Below, piece after piece: positions 41,568 to 49,956 of a stretch of DNA of 64,000 nucleotides. Each line of letters opens with the position of its first letter. Within the stretch, counting starts at the first letter, position 1. The position numbers and the translations under genes were made by a program. The DNA is from Flavonifractor sp. AGMB03687. GTDB lineage: Bacteria; Bacillota; Clostridia; Oscillospirales; Oscillospiraceae. The stretch lies in assembly GCF_017811815.1 (NCBI RefSeq), contig NZ_JADKZI010000004.1, forward strand, positions 394,041 to 458,040, given 5' to 3'. The notes under the pieces are model-generated. The model saw only the letters and a list, made by a program, of their open reading frames with translations. It ran no database searches and was not told the origin of the DNA.

Positions 41568-42074
41568 TCAAAGGGCGCCGTATTTATCCGACAACACGGT
41601 CCGGGGCCGCTCGGCCTCCTCCTCCGAATCCCAGGGCAGCACATCCCCCGGCTCCCGCAGGTAGTTGAGGATCTGCCAGATCCCCTCCCCGGTGTAGGAA
41701 CTCACGTGGAAAATGGGATTGCAGCCCGCCAGGGCCAGCCAGTTGTGGGCCCGTTCCGGGTTGCCCCCCTCGTGGTCGATCTGGGTCACGATCCCGATCA
41801 CCGGCCGGTTGCAGCAGGCGGTGACACAGGGGGGATAGAGGGAATAGGGCTCGGTGGCGCTGAGCAGCAGCCCCACCACGTCGGCCTCATAGGTATACAA
41901 AGCCAGGGCCTTGGCCAGGGTGGCGTTCTCCGCGTACTCCCCCGGCGTGTCGATGACCACGTCGTAGTGGTTGATGTACTGGGTCTTGTGGTAGTGGATC
42001 ACGTCACCCTTCAGCGCCTGGGTCAGGGTGGTCTTGCCGCACTCACTGCGGCCCATCAGAATGATCTTTTTCAT
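41568..42074 (-). CDS. pduV: PduV/EutP small GTPase
   Basis: A 168-residue GTPase: P-loop GRSECGKTTLTQAL, switch DTPGEYAEN, and TQIDH in the place of NKxD. PduV binds the outside of the microcompartment through PduU and has been linked to its movement, and EutP is its ethanolamine homologue. It starts inside the pduU stop (ATGA 42071-42074), matching the pduU-pduV order of Salmonella. Confidence 0.92.
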   Translation of the reverse strand: MKKIILMGRSECGKTTLTQALKGDVIHYHKTQYINHYDVVIDTPGEYAENATLAKALALYTYEADVVGLLLSATEPYSLYPPCVTACCNRPVIGIVTQIDHEGGNPERAHNWLALAGCNPIFHVSSYTGEGIWQILNYLREPGDVLPWDSEEEAERPRTVLSDKYGAL

Positions 42075-42451
42075 GTCCGCGTAATCTCACAGATGGTGAA
42101 GCCCAGGTGGTTTTTCAGGTAGGTGACGATGGCAGAGATGGCAGTCTGCACATTGGAGATGCGCCCGGTAAAGATGAGGGTGCCGCTGAAGCGGTCGATA
42201 AAGCCCATCTCCACCTTGGAGCTTTTTATGGCGATATCTCCGGCGATGACCGAGATCTCCGAGGGGGTCATGCTCAGGATGCCGATGGCCGCCTGCTGGT
42301 AGTCCACGTTGGGGTTCAGGCCCAGCTTCTGATAGATGATCTCGTCAGGGCTGGCAATGATGTGGGCCAGGGTGACCTGTTTGCCGGGCACCATTTCCTG
42401 AACGATGCGCATCTTGCCTTCCTGCACCCGTCCAAAGTCCATCAGATCCAT
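42071..42451 (-). CDS. pduU: PduU/EutS-type BMC shell protein (circularly permuted BMC-H)
   Basis: A 126-residue shell protein with the N-terminal beta-barrel segment (RIVQEMVPGKQVTLAHIIASPDE) and permuted BMC fold (AAIGILSMTPSEISVIAGDIAIKSSKVEMGFIDRFSGTLIFTGRISNVQTAI). It forms hexamers capped by a beta barrel and binds PduV. It is translationally coupled to pduV. Confidence 0.94.
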   Translation of the reverse strand: MDLMDFGRVQEGKMRIVQEMVPGKQVTLAHIIASPDEIIYQKLGLNPNVDYQQAAIGILSMTPSEISVIAGDIAIKSSKVEMGFIDRFSGTLIFTGRISNVQTAISAIVTYLKNHLGFTICEITRT

Positions 42452-42452
42452 C

Positions 42453-43268
42453 TTACTTCACCTCATCCCGTCCGTCCAGGCCCAGAGCCGCCTTGATGCG
42501 GGGCATGTCATACCCCACGATCTCCTCACCGTCGATGACGGTGACCGGCAGTCCGGTATAGCCTCTCAGTTTCATAAAAGCCTGACCTGCCTTGTCGTGG
42601 GACAGGTCAAACTCCTCATAGTCCACGCCGGTCTGCCGCAGGAATTCCTTCACGCTGCGGCAGTAGCTGCAGGTGGGCATGGTATAGATGCGTACCATGG
42701 CATCTCTGGCCTTCTGGGAGACCGGCAGCTGCTGGGGAACCTGGGGATGGAGATTCTCCTCCCCCGCCTCCCAGCCCGCGGCGCACAGTCCGCCGGTCTG
42801 AAGGGCGGCCAGCACCCGCAGTACCTCCTCGGGATTGCGGCCGATGTTGTTGTCATGGATTACACTATACCGCACTTTCTGCTCCGGGTCAATGAGGAAG
42901 AGCCCGCGCAGGGCCACGCCCTCCTCCTCCAGCAGTACGCCGTAGCTGTCGCACACCCGCAGGGTCTGGTCGGCCGCCATGGGATAGCCCAGCTTTCCCA
43001 GGCCGTTGCGCTGCCAGGCCAGGTGGGTGTACACGCTGTCGGTGCTGACGCTCAGAAGCTGGGCGCCCGCCTTCTGGAAATCCTCCAGCCGGTCGGAAAA
43101 GGCCGTCAGCTCTGTGGGGCAGACAAAGGTAAAGTCCATGGGATAGAAAAAGAGCACCAGCCACTTTCCGGCATAATCAGACAGGCTGACCCGCGTAAAA
43201 TGCTCTCCGTCTGCCGCCAGCGCCTCCATGGAAAACCAGGGGGCCTTTTTCCCGATCAATCGTTCCAC
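42453..43268 (-). CDS. Peroxiredoxin-glutaredoxin fusion encoded in the pdu operon
   Basis: A 271-residue fusion. Residues about 1-185 are an AhpC-type peroxiredoxin with peroxidatic cysteine in DFTFVCPTEL and a resolving-cysteine region GGLCAAGW. Residues about 190-271 are a glutaredoxin with active site MPTCSYCRSV and GLPVTVIDGEE. It would reduce peroxides using electrons from a thiol partner. The start is uncertain. GTG 43268 is chosen for AAAGGA eight bases upstream, although earlier in-frame codons exist (to 43316). Placement between pduT and pduU suggests protection of the iron-sulfur and B12 proteins of the compartment. Confidence 0.88.
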   Translation of the reverse strand: MERLIGKKAPWFSMEALAADGEHFTRVSLSDYAGKWLVLFFYPMDFTFVCPTELTAFSDRLEDFQKAGAQLLSVSTDSVYTHLAWQRNGLGKLGYPMAADQTLRVCDSYGVLLEEEGVALRGLFLIDPEQKVRYSVIHDNNIGRNPEEVLRVLAALQTGGLCAAGWEAGEENLHPQVPQQLPVSQKARDAMVRIYTMPTCSYCRSVKEFLRQTGVDYEEFDLSHDKAGQAFMKLRGYTGLPVTVIDGEEIVGYDMPRIKAALGLDGRDEVK

Positions 43269-43298
43269 ACAGCTCACATCCTTTTCTATGCATGCCGC

Positions 43299-43327
43299 CC
43301 CGCCGGAGCAAAACATGCTCCGGCGGG
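43299..43327. other. Intergenic hairpin between the DCxxC gene and the Prx-Grx gene
   Basis: CCCGCCGGAGCA and TGCTCCGGCGGG form a perfect 12-base-pair stem around AAACA. No T run follows on the minus strand, so it is more likely a processing or stability element than a terminator. Confidence 0.65.
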
Positions 43328-43340
43328 ACGGACGGTTTGA

Positions 43341-43547
43341 TTACTTCTCAGGCTGATAAAAGCACTGATTGCAGTCCTCTGTGTTCTGCTTCGCCTGCTC
43401 TTCAGGCTGATAGAAGCACTGGGCGCAATCCTCAGGGGTTTCAGCCTCCGGGGCATGGTAGGGACTCTGGGGGATATCCTTCTTCTCCCTGTCCTGCTTC
43501 CGGTTGGGTGCCGGGTAGTGACAGTTGGGGCAATCCTGTGCAGTCAT
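43341..43547 (-). CDS. Small cysteine-rich protein with DCxxC repeats, pdu operon
   Basis: A 68-residue protein built from repeats: DCPNCHYPAP, then the degenerate SPYHAPE, DCAQCFYQPE and DCNQCFYQPE. It ends at the last repeat. The three DCxxC pairs look like metal or iron-sulfur ligands, or a dithiol redox site. The start is ATG 43547, nine bases after AGGAGG, which is preferred to TTG 43556. I do not recognise a family. It lies between pduT (an iron-sulfur shell protein) and the peroxiredoxin-glutaredoxin gene. Confidence 0.72.
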   Translation of the reverse strand: MTAQDCPNCHYPAPNRKQDREKKDIPQSPYHAPEAETPEDCAQCFYQPEEQAKQNTEDCNQCFYQPEK

Positions 43548-43560
43548 TGCAGTCAACCTC

Positions 43561-44112
43561 CTAGTTGGACAGTTTTTCGATCAGGCCGGGATGGGGGGAT
43601 GGAATTACGCAGCTGCTGGTAATATCCCCCGTCTCCTCCAACTGATGCATGGCAGCTTTTACCGCCGAACGGACCGAGGAGACCTCTCCTGTCAGCAGGA
43701 TAAAGCCCTTGCCGCCCAGACCTCTGGCGATGCGGATCTCCATCAGGGTGACGTTGGCGGCCTTGGCAGCCAGATCACCGGCCTGCACGGCAGTCAGTGC
43801 GGTCATGGTCTCGATCATGCCGATGGCCGCCGTCCGCTCCACCTCCGCCGTGCCCACAATGGCCGCGGGGACCGAGTCGTGGACGTTGTTGATGATGTGG
43901 TGGCCGACCAGATAGACACCCGCCATCTGCATCCCGCTCTCCATGGCACTCTTTACCGCACCCACTGCTCCGCAGATAATAATAACATATTTTCCGGGGC
44001 AAGTGGGACTGGCAGTCAAAAGTTCTACATTGGCCGCCTTCAGCACCGCGTCCGCAGTCTCCACGCCCACGGGGATGCTCTTCAGTTCCAGTAATCCGAT
44101 GGACTTTCCCAT
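43561..44112 (-). CDS. pduT: PduT-type tandem-BMC shell protein with iron-sulfur site
   Basis: A 183-residue protein with two BMC domains (IGLLELKSIPVGVETADAVLKAANV and AIGMIETMTALTAVQAGDLAAKAANVTL) and the end VIPSPHPGLIEKL. The segment TASPTCPGKYVIIICG matches the PduT loop whose cysteine holds a 4Fe-4S cluster at the trimer axis. PduT is thought to pass electrons through the shell and to pair with PduS. Confidence 0.93.
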   Translation of the reverse strand: MGKSIGLLELKSIPVGVETADAVLKAANVELLTASPTCPGKYVIIICGAVGAVKSAMESGMQMAGVYLVGHHIINNVHDSVPAAIVGTAEVERTAAIGMIETMTALTAVQAGDLAAKAANVTLMEIRIARGLGGKGFILLTGEVSSVRSAVKAAMHQLEETGDITSSCVIPSPHPGLIEKLSN

Positions 44113-44152
44113 AACAGGCCTCTTTTCCTCAGAATTCCCGAACTTATGCCGG

Positions 44153-45061
44153 TCAGATCACGCTGGCAATGGCGTTGATGATGATGGTAAGAATGAAAAT
44201 GGTAGTAGCGGGGGGATCGATATGGGTGTCGCAGTGGCTGTTCAGGGTCTTACCCACCAGATCGCCCAGCAGGGAGCCCAGGATACCGAACAGCACGCCC
44301 AGCAGGAAGCCGGCCTCACCCCAGGCCTGGATGCCGGCGCAAGCGGCCAGAGCAGAAGGCAGGAAGATGTGGTGGCTGGCGGGGGTGGCAAAGCCGGTCT
44401 GGGTGAAGATCAGGGTGATGGCGGCAAAGCCGAAGCAGATGATGGGGAAGATGCCGAAGGCGGCGGTGTTGCCGCTCTGGAACAGGACCACGGCCAGGCC
44501 GCTGACCACAATGCCGATGCCGCCGCCCAGGACCACGTTGTACACGAAGCCCTTGCCGGAGGAGAACCACTCGCGCTTGCCGGTGCCGGTGTACTTGCCG
44601 GTGAGACCGGTCTTACCGAAGAGCAGACGGGTCACGATGGCCAGGATAAACACGGTGATGCCGGGCAGGTCGGTGGTAGCGGGGCCGGCGTTGCCGATGA
44701 CGGGCAGCATGCCGATGCCGTAGCTGACCAGATAACCCAGAACGCCGAAGATGCCGCCCACCAGGATGACATCGGGCTCACCCAGGCCGTTCAGGGAGGA
44801 CAGGATATCGGTGCCGGAGGCAAGCTTGCCCTTCTTACCGGCGTAACCGGCAGCGGCCACGCCGCCGGCGAATGCGATGTGGGGACCCACAAAGGAACCG
44901 AAGGCCAGCATGCCAACGGCAATGTCGCCGCCCACACCCGCCGCAGTGAGCACGCCGCCCACCAGAGCGAAAATACCGGTCATGATAAACGCAGGGAGAG
45001 CGCCCATATATGCGCCGATGATACCGCCGCCAAATGCAGCGACCAGAGCGAACAGATCCAT
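44153..45061 (-). CDS. Unknown polytopic membrane protein inside the pdu operon
   Basis: A 302-residue very hydrophobic, glycine-rich protein with about eight or nine helices (MDLFALVAAFGGGIIGAYMG, LVGGIFGVLGYLVSYGIGML). It has polar motifs within or between helices: VGPHIAFAGG, TPASHHIFLPSALAA and SHCDTHIDPPATT. The start is ATG 45061 with GAGAGG eight bases before it. It is not a PduF-type aquaporin, since no NPA motif is seen. Possible roles are a diol or aldehyde permease or a metal carrier. It lies between pduS and pduT, where classical pdu operons have no gene. Confidence 0.65.
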   Translation of the reverse strand: MDLFALVAAFGGGIIGAYMGALPAFIMTGIFALVGGVLTAAGVGGDIAVGMLAFGSFVGPHIAFAGGVAAAGYAGKKGKLASGTDILSSLNGLGEPDVILVGGIFGVLGYLVSYGIGMLPVIGNAGPATTDLPGITVFILAIVTRLLFGKTGLTGKYTGTGKREWFSSGKGFVYNVVLGGGIGIVVSGLAVVLFQSGNTAAFGIFPIICFGFAAITLIFTQTGFATPASHHIFLPSALAACAGIQAWGEAGFLLGVLFGILGSLLGDLVGKTLNSHCDTHIDPPATTIFILTIIINAIASVI

Positions 45062-45079
45062 AAACAATACCTCTCTTCC

Positions 45080-46405
45080 TTATTGCCGAATAACGATCTC
45101 TTTTTCGGTAATAGCCGCCACAGTGCCCGACAGGCTGGCATGGAGGTTGGCCCCCAGTTTACCTTCGGGAATGACAGCAATGAGGGCGCCCCGTTCCACC
45201 CGGTCCCCTTCCTTCACCACAGGCTGAGCCGGTGCGCCCACGCCCTGACTCAGGGGGAGGGTCACCGATGTGCTGTGGAGCTGGATCTCTTCCATGGGAG
45301 CCGGCACATCATAGGCGCTCAGGCCCAGCTGCTGGATCAGCTTGTGGACCGGATAGCGCTTGAAGGAGCGGAAAGGAGCGGCCTGCTGGGGCTGCTCGTG
45401 GAGGGAATTGCGTACCCCTTTCTTGCCCATCTCGCCTTTGAGCATGCCGTTGAGCTTCCAGGGCTGGAGGCCCATGACGCAGGCGTACTCGCACAGGCGG
45501 CAACCGCAGCAGAGATAGGCGTTCATCGGGGTGTAAGTGGGATCGCACAGGGAGCCGTAGGCCGCCAGGCGCATCATCTTGTGGGGCTGGATGCGGTGTC
45601 CCAGCAGGCCCCGGGGGCAGACCTCGGAGCACAGGGAGCACTGCATGCAGGCCGCGCCCGCGTCCCGCAGCATCTGGGGCACACTGCGGTTCAGGCTGTT
45701 CAGCAGCGGGTGGCCCTCCGGCACCACGATCAGGCCCTTGGTGGTTTTGGTCACCACACTGTCGGGGGACACCACCTTGCCCATCATGGGGCCGCCGTTG
45801 ACCACCTGCCAGCGATCCACCACGGGACCGCCGGCCAGTTCCAGCATCTGTGCCACCGTGACGCCCAGGGGCACCTTCACGGTCTTGGGGGTGCGTACCG
45901 CACCGGTGATGGTAACGTACTTCTCCGTGACCGGAGTGTGGGTACGTACCGCAGCAAGCACGTTGAGAGCCGTCTCCACGTTGCTCACCACCACCCCCAC
46001 ATTCAGGGGGATACCACCCTCCGGAACGATGCGCCCGGTCACCTCATAGACGATGACCTGCTCGTCGCCGGCGGGGTAGAAGCCCCCCATTTTGTGGATG
46101 GACAGCTTGGGGTGGGCGGGAAGCGCCCGCTCCAGGGCCTCTACCGCGGCGTGGTAGTGCTCCTTGAGAGCCACCACGCCGCGCTGGGCCCCGACCTGCT
46201 CCACCAGCAGGTCCAGCGCCTCCAGCAGCTGCTCGGCCTGACCGGCCATCAGCTGCTGATCCACACGGAGCAGGGGCTCACACTCCGCCCCGTTGATGAT
46301 GACCGTATCTGCCTGGGCCTTCAGCTTCACATGGGTGGGGAAGCCGGCGCCGCCGGCCCCCACCACGCCAGCCTGTTCCACCAGGCCGATGAGATTCTCC
46401 TGCAT
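45080..46405 (-). CDS. pduS: PduS cobalamin reductase
   Basis: A 441-residue RnfC-like flavoprotein: N-terminal GVVGAGGAGFPTHVKL, then INGAECEPLL. Ferredoxin motifs CMQCSLCSEVCP and CGCRLCEYACV follow, and a C-terminal barrel-like lipoyl fold (VVKEGDRVERGALIAVIPEG). PduS reduces cob(III/II)alamin for the adenosyltransferase PduO inside the compartment. The start is ATG 46405, since the upstream TTG sits on the ribosome site. Confidence 0.94.
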   Translation of the reverse strand: MQENLIGLVEQAGVVGAGGAGFPTHVKLKAQADTVIINGAECEPLLRVDQQLMAGQAEQLLEALDLLVEQVGAQRGVVALKEHYHAAVEALERALPAHPKLSIHKMGGFYPAGDEQVIVYEVTGRIVPEGGIPLNVGVVVSNVETALNVLAAVRTHTPVTEKYVTITGAVRTPKTVKVPLGVTVAQMLELAGGPVVDRWQVVNGGPMMGKVVSPDSVVTKTTKGLIVVPEGHPLLNSLNRSVPQMLRDAGAACMQCSLCSEVCPRGLLGHRIQPHKMMRLAAYGSLCDPTYTPMNAYLCCGCRLCEYACVMGLQPWKLNGMLKGEMGKKGVRNSLHEQPQQAAPFRSFKRYPVHKLIQQLGLSAYDVPAPMEEIQLHSTSVTLPLSQGVGAPAQPVVKEGDRVERGALIAVIPEGKLGANLHASLSGTVAAITEKEIVIRQ

Positions 46406-46423
46406 ATGGCCCAAACCTCCGTT

Positions 46424-47836
46424 TTATCGCACGTCCATACCGCCCACCAGGACGCAGCGACGGCGGCGGGCAAAGGACTTGGCGGATGTCAGTCCCTCTC
46501 CGGTGGGACCGGCGATGGTAAAGGTGGTATAGCCCTCGCCGCCCACGCCGATGCCGGCGTAGGAGGGGCCGTTCTTCACAAAGATCGTGGTCTGGATCAG
46601 CTTGGCCATCTTGGTCAGCTTCTCCACGTTGCGGGAGTGCATCATGGCGGTGTGGCGGTTGCCATGCTCCACACGGACGGCCATGTCGATGGCCTGGTCC
46701 ACGTCAGGCACACGCACCAGGGGCAGAATGGGCATCATCAGCTCCACCTGCACGAAGGGGTGGTCCTCGGTGGTCTCCATGAGGATGACCTTCACGTCGT
46801 CGCCCACGTTGATGCCAACCTGCTCCAGGATGTACTTGGCGCTCTTGCCCACGTAGTCGGTGACAGGGCTCTTGCCCTCCTTGGTCACCAGGCTCACCAG
46901 CTTGTTGATGAGCTCGGGATCCTTGACCTCATAGGCGCCGTGCTTCTTCATGTTGAAGATCAGGTAGTCGGCCACGGAATCCACCGCGATGATCTCCTTC
47001 TCAGCGATGCAGGGCAGGTTGTTGTCGAAGGAGCAGCCGTCCACGATGTCCTTGGCGGCCTTCTCGATGTCGGCGGTCTCATCCACCACCACGGGGGGAT
47101 TGCCGGCGCCGGCGCCGATGGCCTTCTTGCCGCTGGAGAGCACCGTCTTCACGATACCCGGGCCGCCGGTGGCCACCAGCATGCGGATCTTAGGATGATT
47201 CATCATGGCGTTGGTGTTGGCGATGGAGGGCTCGGACACGGTCACCACCAGGTTGGCCGGCGCACCCGCCACGGCCAGCGCCTTGTTGATGAGGCGGACC
47301 AGGTGGAGGGAGACCTCCTTGGCCCGGGGATGGGGGCTGAACACCACTGCGTTTCCGGCGGCCAGCATGCCGATGGAATTGCAGATGATGGTCTCAGTGG
47401 GGTTGGTGGTAGGAGTAATGGCGCCGATGACGCCAAAGGGAGAGTACTCCACCAGGGTCAGGCCGTCGTCGCCGGTCATGGCGTCGGTGGTCAGATCCTC
47501 GATGCCGGGAGTCTTGACCGCCGCCAGGCGGTTCTTGATCAGCTTATAGGCGTAGCCGCCCATACCGGTCTCCTCCACGGCCTTGCGGGAGATGTACTCC
47601 AGGTTTTCCTGATCCTGCACCACGTCCCGGATGGCCTGCACATATTTGGCACGGTCATGCATGGAGCGGCCCAGATACTCCTGCTGAGCGACGACAGCGG
47701 CGCCAACCGCCTCGTCCATAGTTTTGAACACGCCCCACTCGCCGCCGCAGCAGCTGCTTTCCTGGGGCTGCTGATCTTCCAACTGGGAGAGCACCTTTTT
47801 TACGATGGACTCCACAACAGCTTCATCAAGGTTCAT
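46424..47836 (-). CDS. pduP: PduP CoA-acylating propionaldehyde dehydrogenase
   Basis: A 470-residue aldehyde dehydrogenase. The first 20 residues (MNLDEAVVESIVKKVLSQLE) form the amphipathic targeting helix used to enter the compartment. The catalytic cysteine lies in DNNLPCIAEKEII, and nucleotide-binding elements are VYSPFG-like VEYSPFGVIGAITPTTNP and ATGGPGIV. It turns propionaldehyde plus CoA into propionyl-CoA. It lies 13 bases after pduO. Confidence 0.95.
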   Translation of the reverse strand: MNLDEAVVESIVKKVLSQLEDQQPQESSCCGGEWGVFKTMDEAVGAAVVAQQEYLGRSMHDRAKYVQAIRDVVQDQENLEYISRKAVEETGMGGYAYKLIKNRLAAVKTPGIEDLTTDAMTGDDGLTLVEYSPFGVIGAITPTTNPTETIICNSIGMLAAGNAVVFSPHPRAKEVSLHLVRLINKALAVAGAPANLVVTVSEPSIANTNAMMNHPKIRMLVATGGPGIVKTVLSSGKKAIGAGAGNPPVVVDETADIEKAAKDIVDGCSFDNNLPCIAEKEIIAVDSVADYLIFNMKKHGAYEVKDPELINKLVSLVTKEGKSPVTDYVGKSAKYILEQVGINVGDDVKVILMETTEDHPFVQVELMMPILPLVRVPDVDQAIDMAVRVEHGNRHTAMMHSRNVEKLTKMAKLIQTTIFVKNGPSYAGIGVGGEGYTTFTIAGPTGEGLTSAKSFARRRRCVLVGGMDVR

Positions 47837-47849
47837 TGTATATTCCTCC

Positions 47850-48836
47850 TTACAGGGACATTGCCCAGCGGGCGATCTCCATATCCTGTTCCACCGTGCC
47901 GCCGGAGACGCCTACGCCTCCAACCACTTTCCCGTTCACCTTGTAGGGGAAGCCGCCGCCGAACAGGACGATCTTGCCGGGAATCGCCGTCTCGATGCCA
48001 TACAGCGGCCCGTTCTGCCCGGCCGCCTGGCCCAGCTCATGGGTCGCCATCTTCAGCGCGCTGGCCGTATAGGCCTTCCCGGCCGCGATCTCCACGCTGG
48101 CCAGAAGGGCGCCCTCCATTCGCTGGAGGAGCACCAGATTACCGCCCTGGTCCACAGCCGCGAATACCACCGGTACCCCCAGCTGCTCCGCCTTCTCTTC
48201 CGCCCGCTTGGCCATCTTCTGCAGCGTGGCCAGGCTAAAGGGCGGCATAGCTTCTGTCCGGTTCCCGGCCATCTGCTCCCGCACAACGGCGGTCACCTTC
48301 TCCCGCAGCCGCTCCTCCTGCACCAGGTCCTCCTGGAGCCGGGCCAGCGCGTAAATGGCGTCGGACAACCGGTTTACGTAGCGGGATACCACCTGCCGCA
48401 CCGGGTAGCGCTGGGCCAGGGTGACAATATGCCGCTCCCCCCGGCGCACGATGGTGCGGGCCACATGGAGGGCCGCGGAACAGGGGTCCACGCCGGGAAT
48501 GACAAAGTGGGTCTGTCTGCCGGTGGTCTGGGTACAGGTGTCCACCACCTGCTCCAGGAAGGCCACGTCCTCCTCCGAGATCAGGCCCTTCAGCTTGGCC
48601 ATGCCGTCTTCATCGCTGGCCAGCTCGGCGCCCAGGGAAAACAGCCTGCCCTGAATGGTGTGCAGGGTGGTGCGGATGTACTCCCGGTCGGTCTGTGCGT
48701 AGGCCAGACCCAGCATGGAGTTGGCTTCGTCGATGGTACCGTAGCACTCCACCCGGGGGCTGTCCTTGCTGACCCGGGTGCCGCCTACCAGGCTAGTCTG
48801 ACCCTTGTCGCCGGTCTTGGTATATAAGTTTGCCAT
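47850..48836 (-). CDS. pduO: PduO ATP:cob(I)alamin adenosyltransferase with C-terminal haem-binding domain
   Basis: A 328-residue two-domain protein. Residues about 1-185 are the adenosyltransferase (MANLYTKTGDKGQTSLVGGTRVSKD and RYVNRLSDAIYALAR). Residues about 200-328 are the GlcG/DUF336 domain known to bind haem in PduO (AAVDQGGNLVLLQRMEGA, GGFPYKVNGKVVGGVGVSGG). It regenerates adenosylcobalamin for the dehydratase. It overlaps the pduN stop by one base. Confidence 0.95.
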   Translation of the reverse strand: MANLYTKTGDKGQTSLVGGTRVSKDSPRVECYGTIDEANSMLGLAYAQTDREYIRTTLHTIQGRLFSLGAELASDEDGMAKLKGLISEEDVAFLEQVVDTCTQTTGRQTHFVIPGVDPCSAALHVARTIVRRGERHIVTLAQRYPVRQVVSRYVNRLSDAIYALARLQEDLVQEERLREKVTAVVREQMAGNRTEAMPPFSLATLQKMAKRAEEKAEQLGVPVVFAAVDQGGNLVLLQRMEGALLASVEIAAGKAYTASALKMATHELGQAAGQNGPLYGIETAIPGKIVLFGGGFPYKVNGKVVGGVGVSGGTVEQDMEIARWAMSL

Positions 48837-49102
48837 CAGCCCACCTCAACCGTATCCACAATTCCTACAATGGAGGTGTCTACCGGGGCCTCGCCCTTTC
48901 CGAAGACGTAGCGGGCGGAACTGCCCTTACAGACGATCACAATCTCGCCGACGCCGGCACCCACGGAATCCACAGCAACCTCGCTGCTGCCGTCCCGCTC
49001 CAGGCGCTCGGTCAGCTTTTCCACAACCAGGAGCTTCATGCCCACCAGATGCTCGTTCTTGCTGGTGGAGACTACGGTCCCGATCACTCTACCCAAATAC
49101 AT
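48836..49102 (-). CDS. pduN: PduN/EutN-type BMC-P pentameric vertex protein
   Basis: An 88-residue protein with the EutN/CcmL fold (MYLGRVIGTVVSTSKNEHLVGMKLLVVEKL, DSVGAGVGEIVIVCKGSSAR). Its pentamers close the vertices of the shell. The start is ATG 49102. Confidence 0.95.
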   Translation of the reverse strand: MYLGRVIGTVVSTSKNEHLVGMKLLVVEKLTERLERDGSSEVAVDSVGAGVGEIVIVCKGSSARYVFGKGEAPVDTSIVGIVDTVEVG

Positions 49103-49115
49103 AGTGTCACCTGCT

Positions 49116-49934
49116 TTACGTCTCTTTTCGGATGGTGATCCCCCGGCGGCGGGCGTCATCGGCTGCCAGCTGGGTGATCAGAGCGTGGGGCTCCACCCAC
49201 ACCGTACTGCCGGAGGGGCAGCCGGCCAGCTGCTGACCGCCGATCACATGGCCCTTGAGCCGGATGGTATTGACTGCCTGCTGCTGGGTGGAAGCCTGTT
49301 TCCCGGTATTGCCGCCCATGGGGAAGCGTGCTGCCATGGCCCGCTTGACCGCCTGATCCAGCCGGTCCGCGGAGGTCAGCCGCGCTCCATAGGCGCGCAG
49401 GGTTTCCAGATTGCCCCGCAGGGTCTGCTTCAGGGGCTCGGCCATGCGGAAGCCCCGCCTGGCCCGCTCGCGGTGGTCCGGACAGCAGCCGTCGGTAGCC
49501 AGGATCACATCCTTGCCCCGCATCAGGCCGTCCAGAATCACCGCTGCCGCCGGCGTATCCGCCATGCAGGCCGCCACGTGGGCGGCGGTGCGGACGGTGG
49601 TCGCCGGCACAATAATGGTATCGTACTGTTTGGTGAGCGCCTCCGGTGTGTCGCCCGGTGTGCCGATCCAAAGCTCCTCCGGTTCCAGCGCAGCGCGGAT
49701 GGCCTCCACGTCCAGCAGGCCGGCGGCACTCTGGGAGAGCAGCACACGGAAGGTGTAGCCGTCAGCCCGCAGGCGGCTCATAGCCTCCAGGGCCTCTCCG
49801 GCGCTGATGTTGGAACCGGTGTACACCACCAGCGCCTGCTTCATCCGCGCCAGGAGCTTCACCACCACCCGCTGGGCCAACTCCTCCACCAGGAGGGTCT
49901 CCCGCACCAGGCTGTTCAGCTGCTCGTTCGTCAA
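49116..49934 (-). CDS. Flavoprotein-family protein of the pdu operon (TTG start)
   Basis: A 272-residue protein. The N-terminal 30 residues (TNEQLNSLVRETLLVEELAQ...) are amphipathic and look like a compartment-targeting helix. The body resembles the flavoprotein (FMN-dependent decarboxylase-like) fold: ALVVYTGSNISAGEALEAM, DTIIVPATTVRTAAHVAACMAD and LMRGKDVILATDG. The start is TTG 49934, with AGGTGAGG four bases upstream. It occupies the place of pduM between pduL and pduN. Function is unknown, and reduction of flavin for PduS/PduO is one possibility. Confidence 0.72.
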   Translation of the reverse strand: MTNEQLNSLVRETLLVEELAQRVVVKLLARMKQALVVYTGSNISAGEALEAMSRLRADGYTFRVLLSQSAAGLLDVEAIRAALEPEELWIGTPGDTPEALTKQYDTIIVPATTVRTAAHVAACMADTPAAAVILDGLMRGKDVILATDGCCPDHRERARRGFRMAEPLKQTLRGNLETLRAYGARLTSADRLDQAVKRAMAARFPMGGNTGKQASTQQQAVNTIRLKGHVIGGQQLAGCPSGSTVWVEPHALITQLAADDARRRGITIRKET

Positions 49935-49956
49935 CGGTCCTCACCTACTTTTGCTG

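Noticed and set aside
44153..45061. Membrane protein of the pdu operon as a PduF glycerol/propanediol facilitator
   Set aside because: No NPA motifs or six-helix aquaporin layout are seen.
43943..48238. A 1431-codon open frame on the plus strand across the pdu operon
   Set aside because: It runs antisense to pduT, pduS, pduP and pduO, which all have clear motifs and ribosome sites. Long antisense frames are expected in GC-rich DNA, and its product is low-complexity His/Gly/Ala/Gln without domains.
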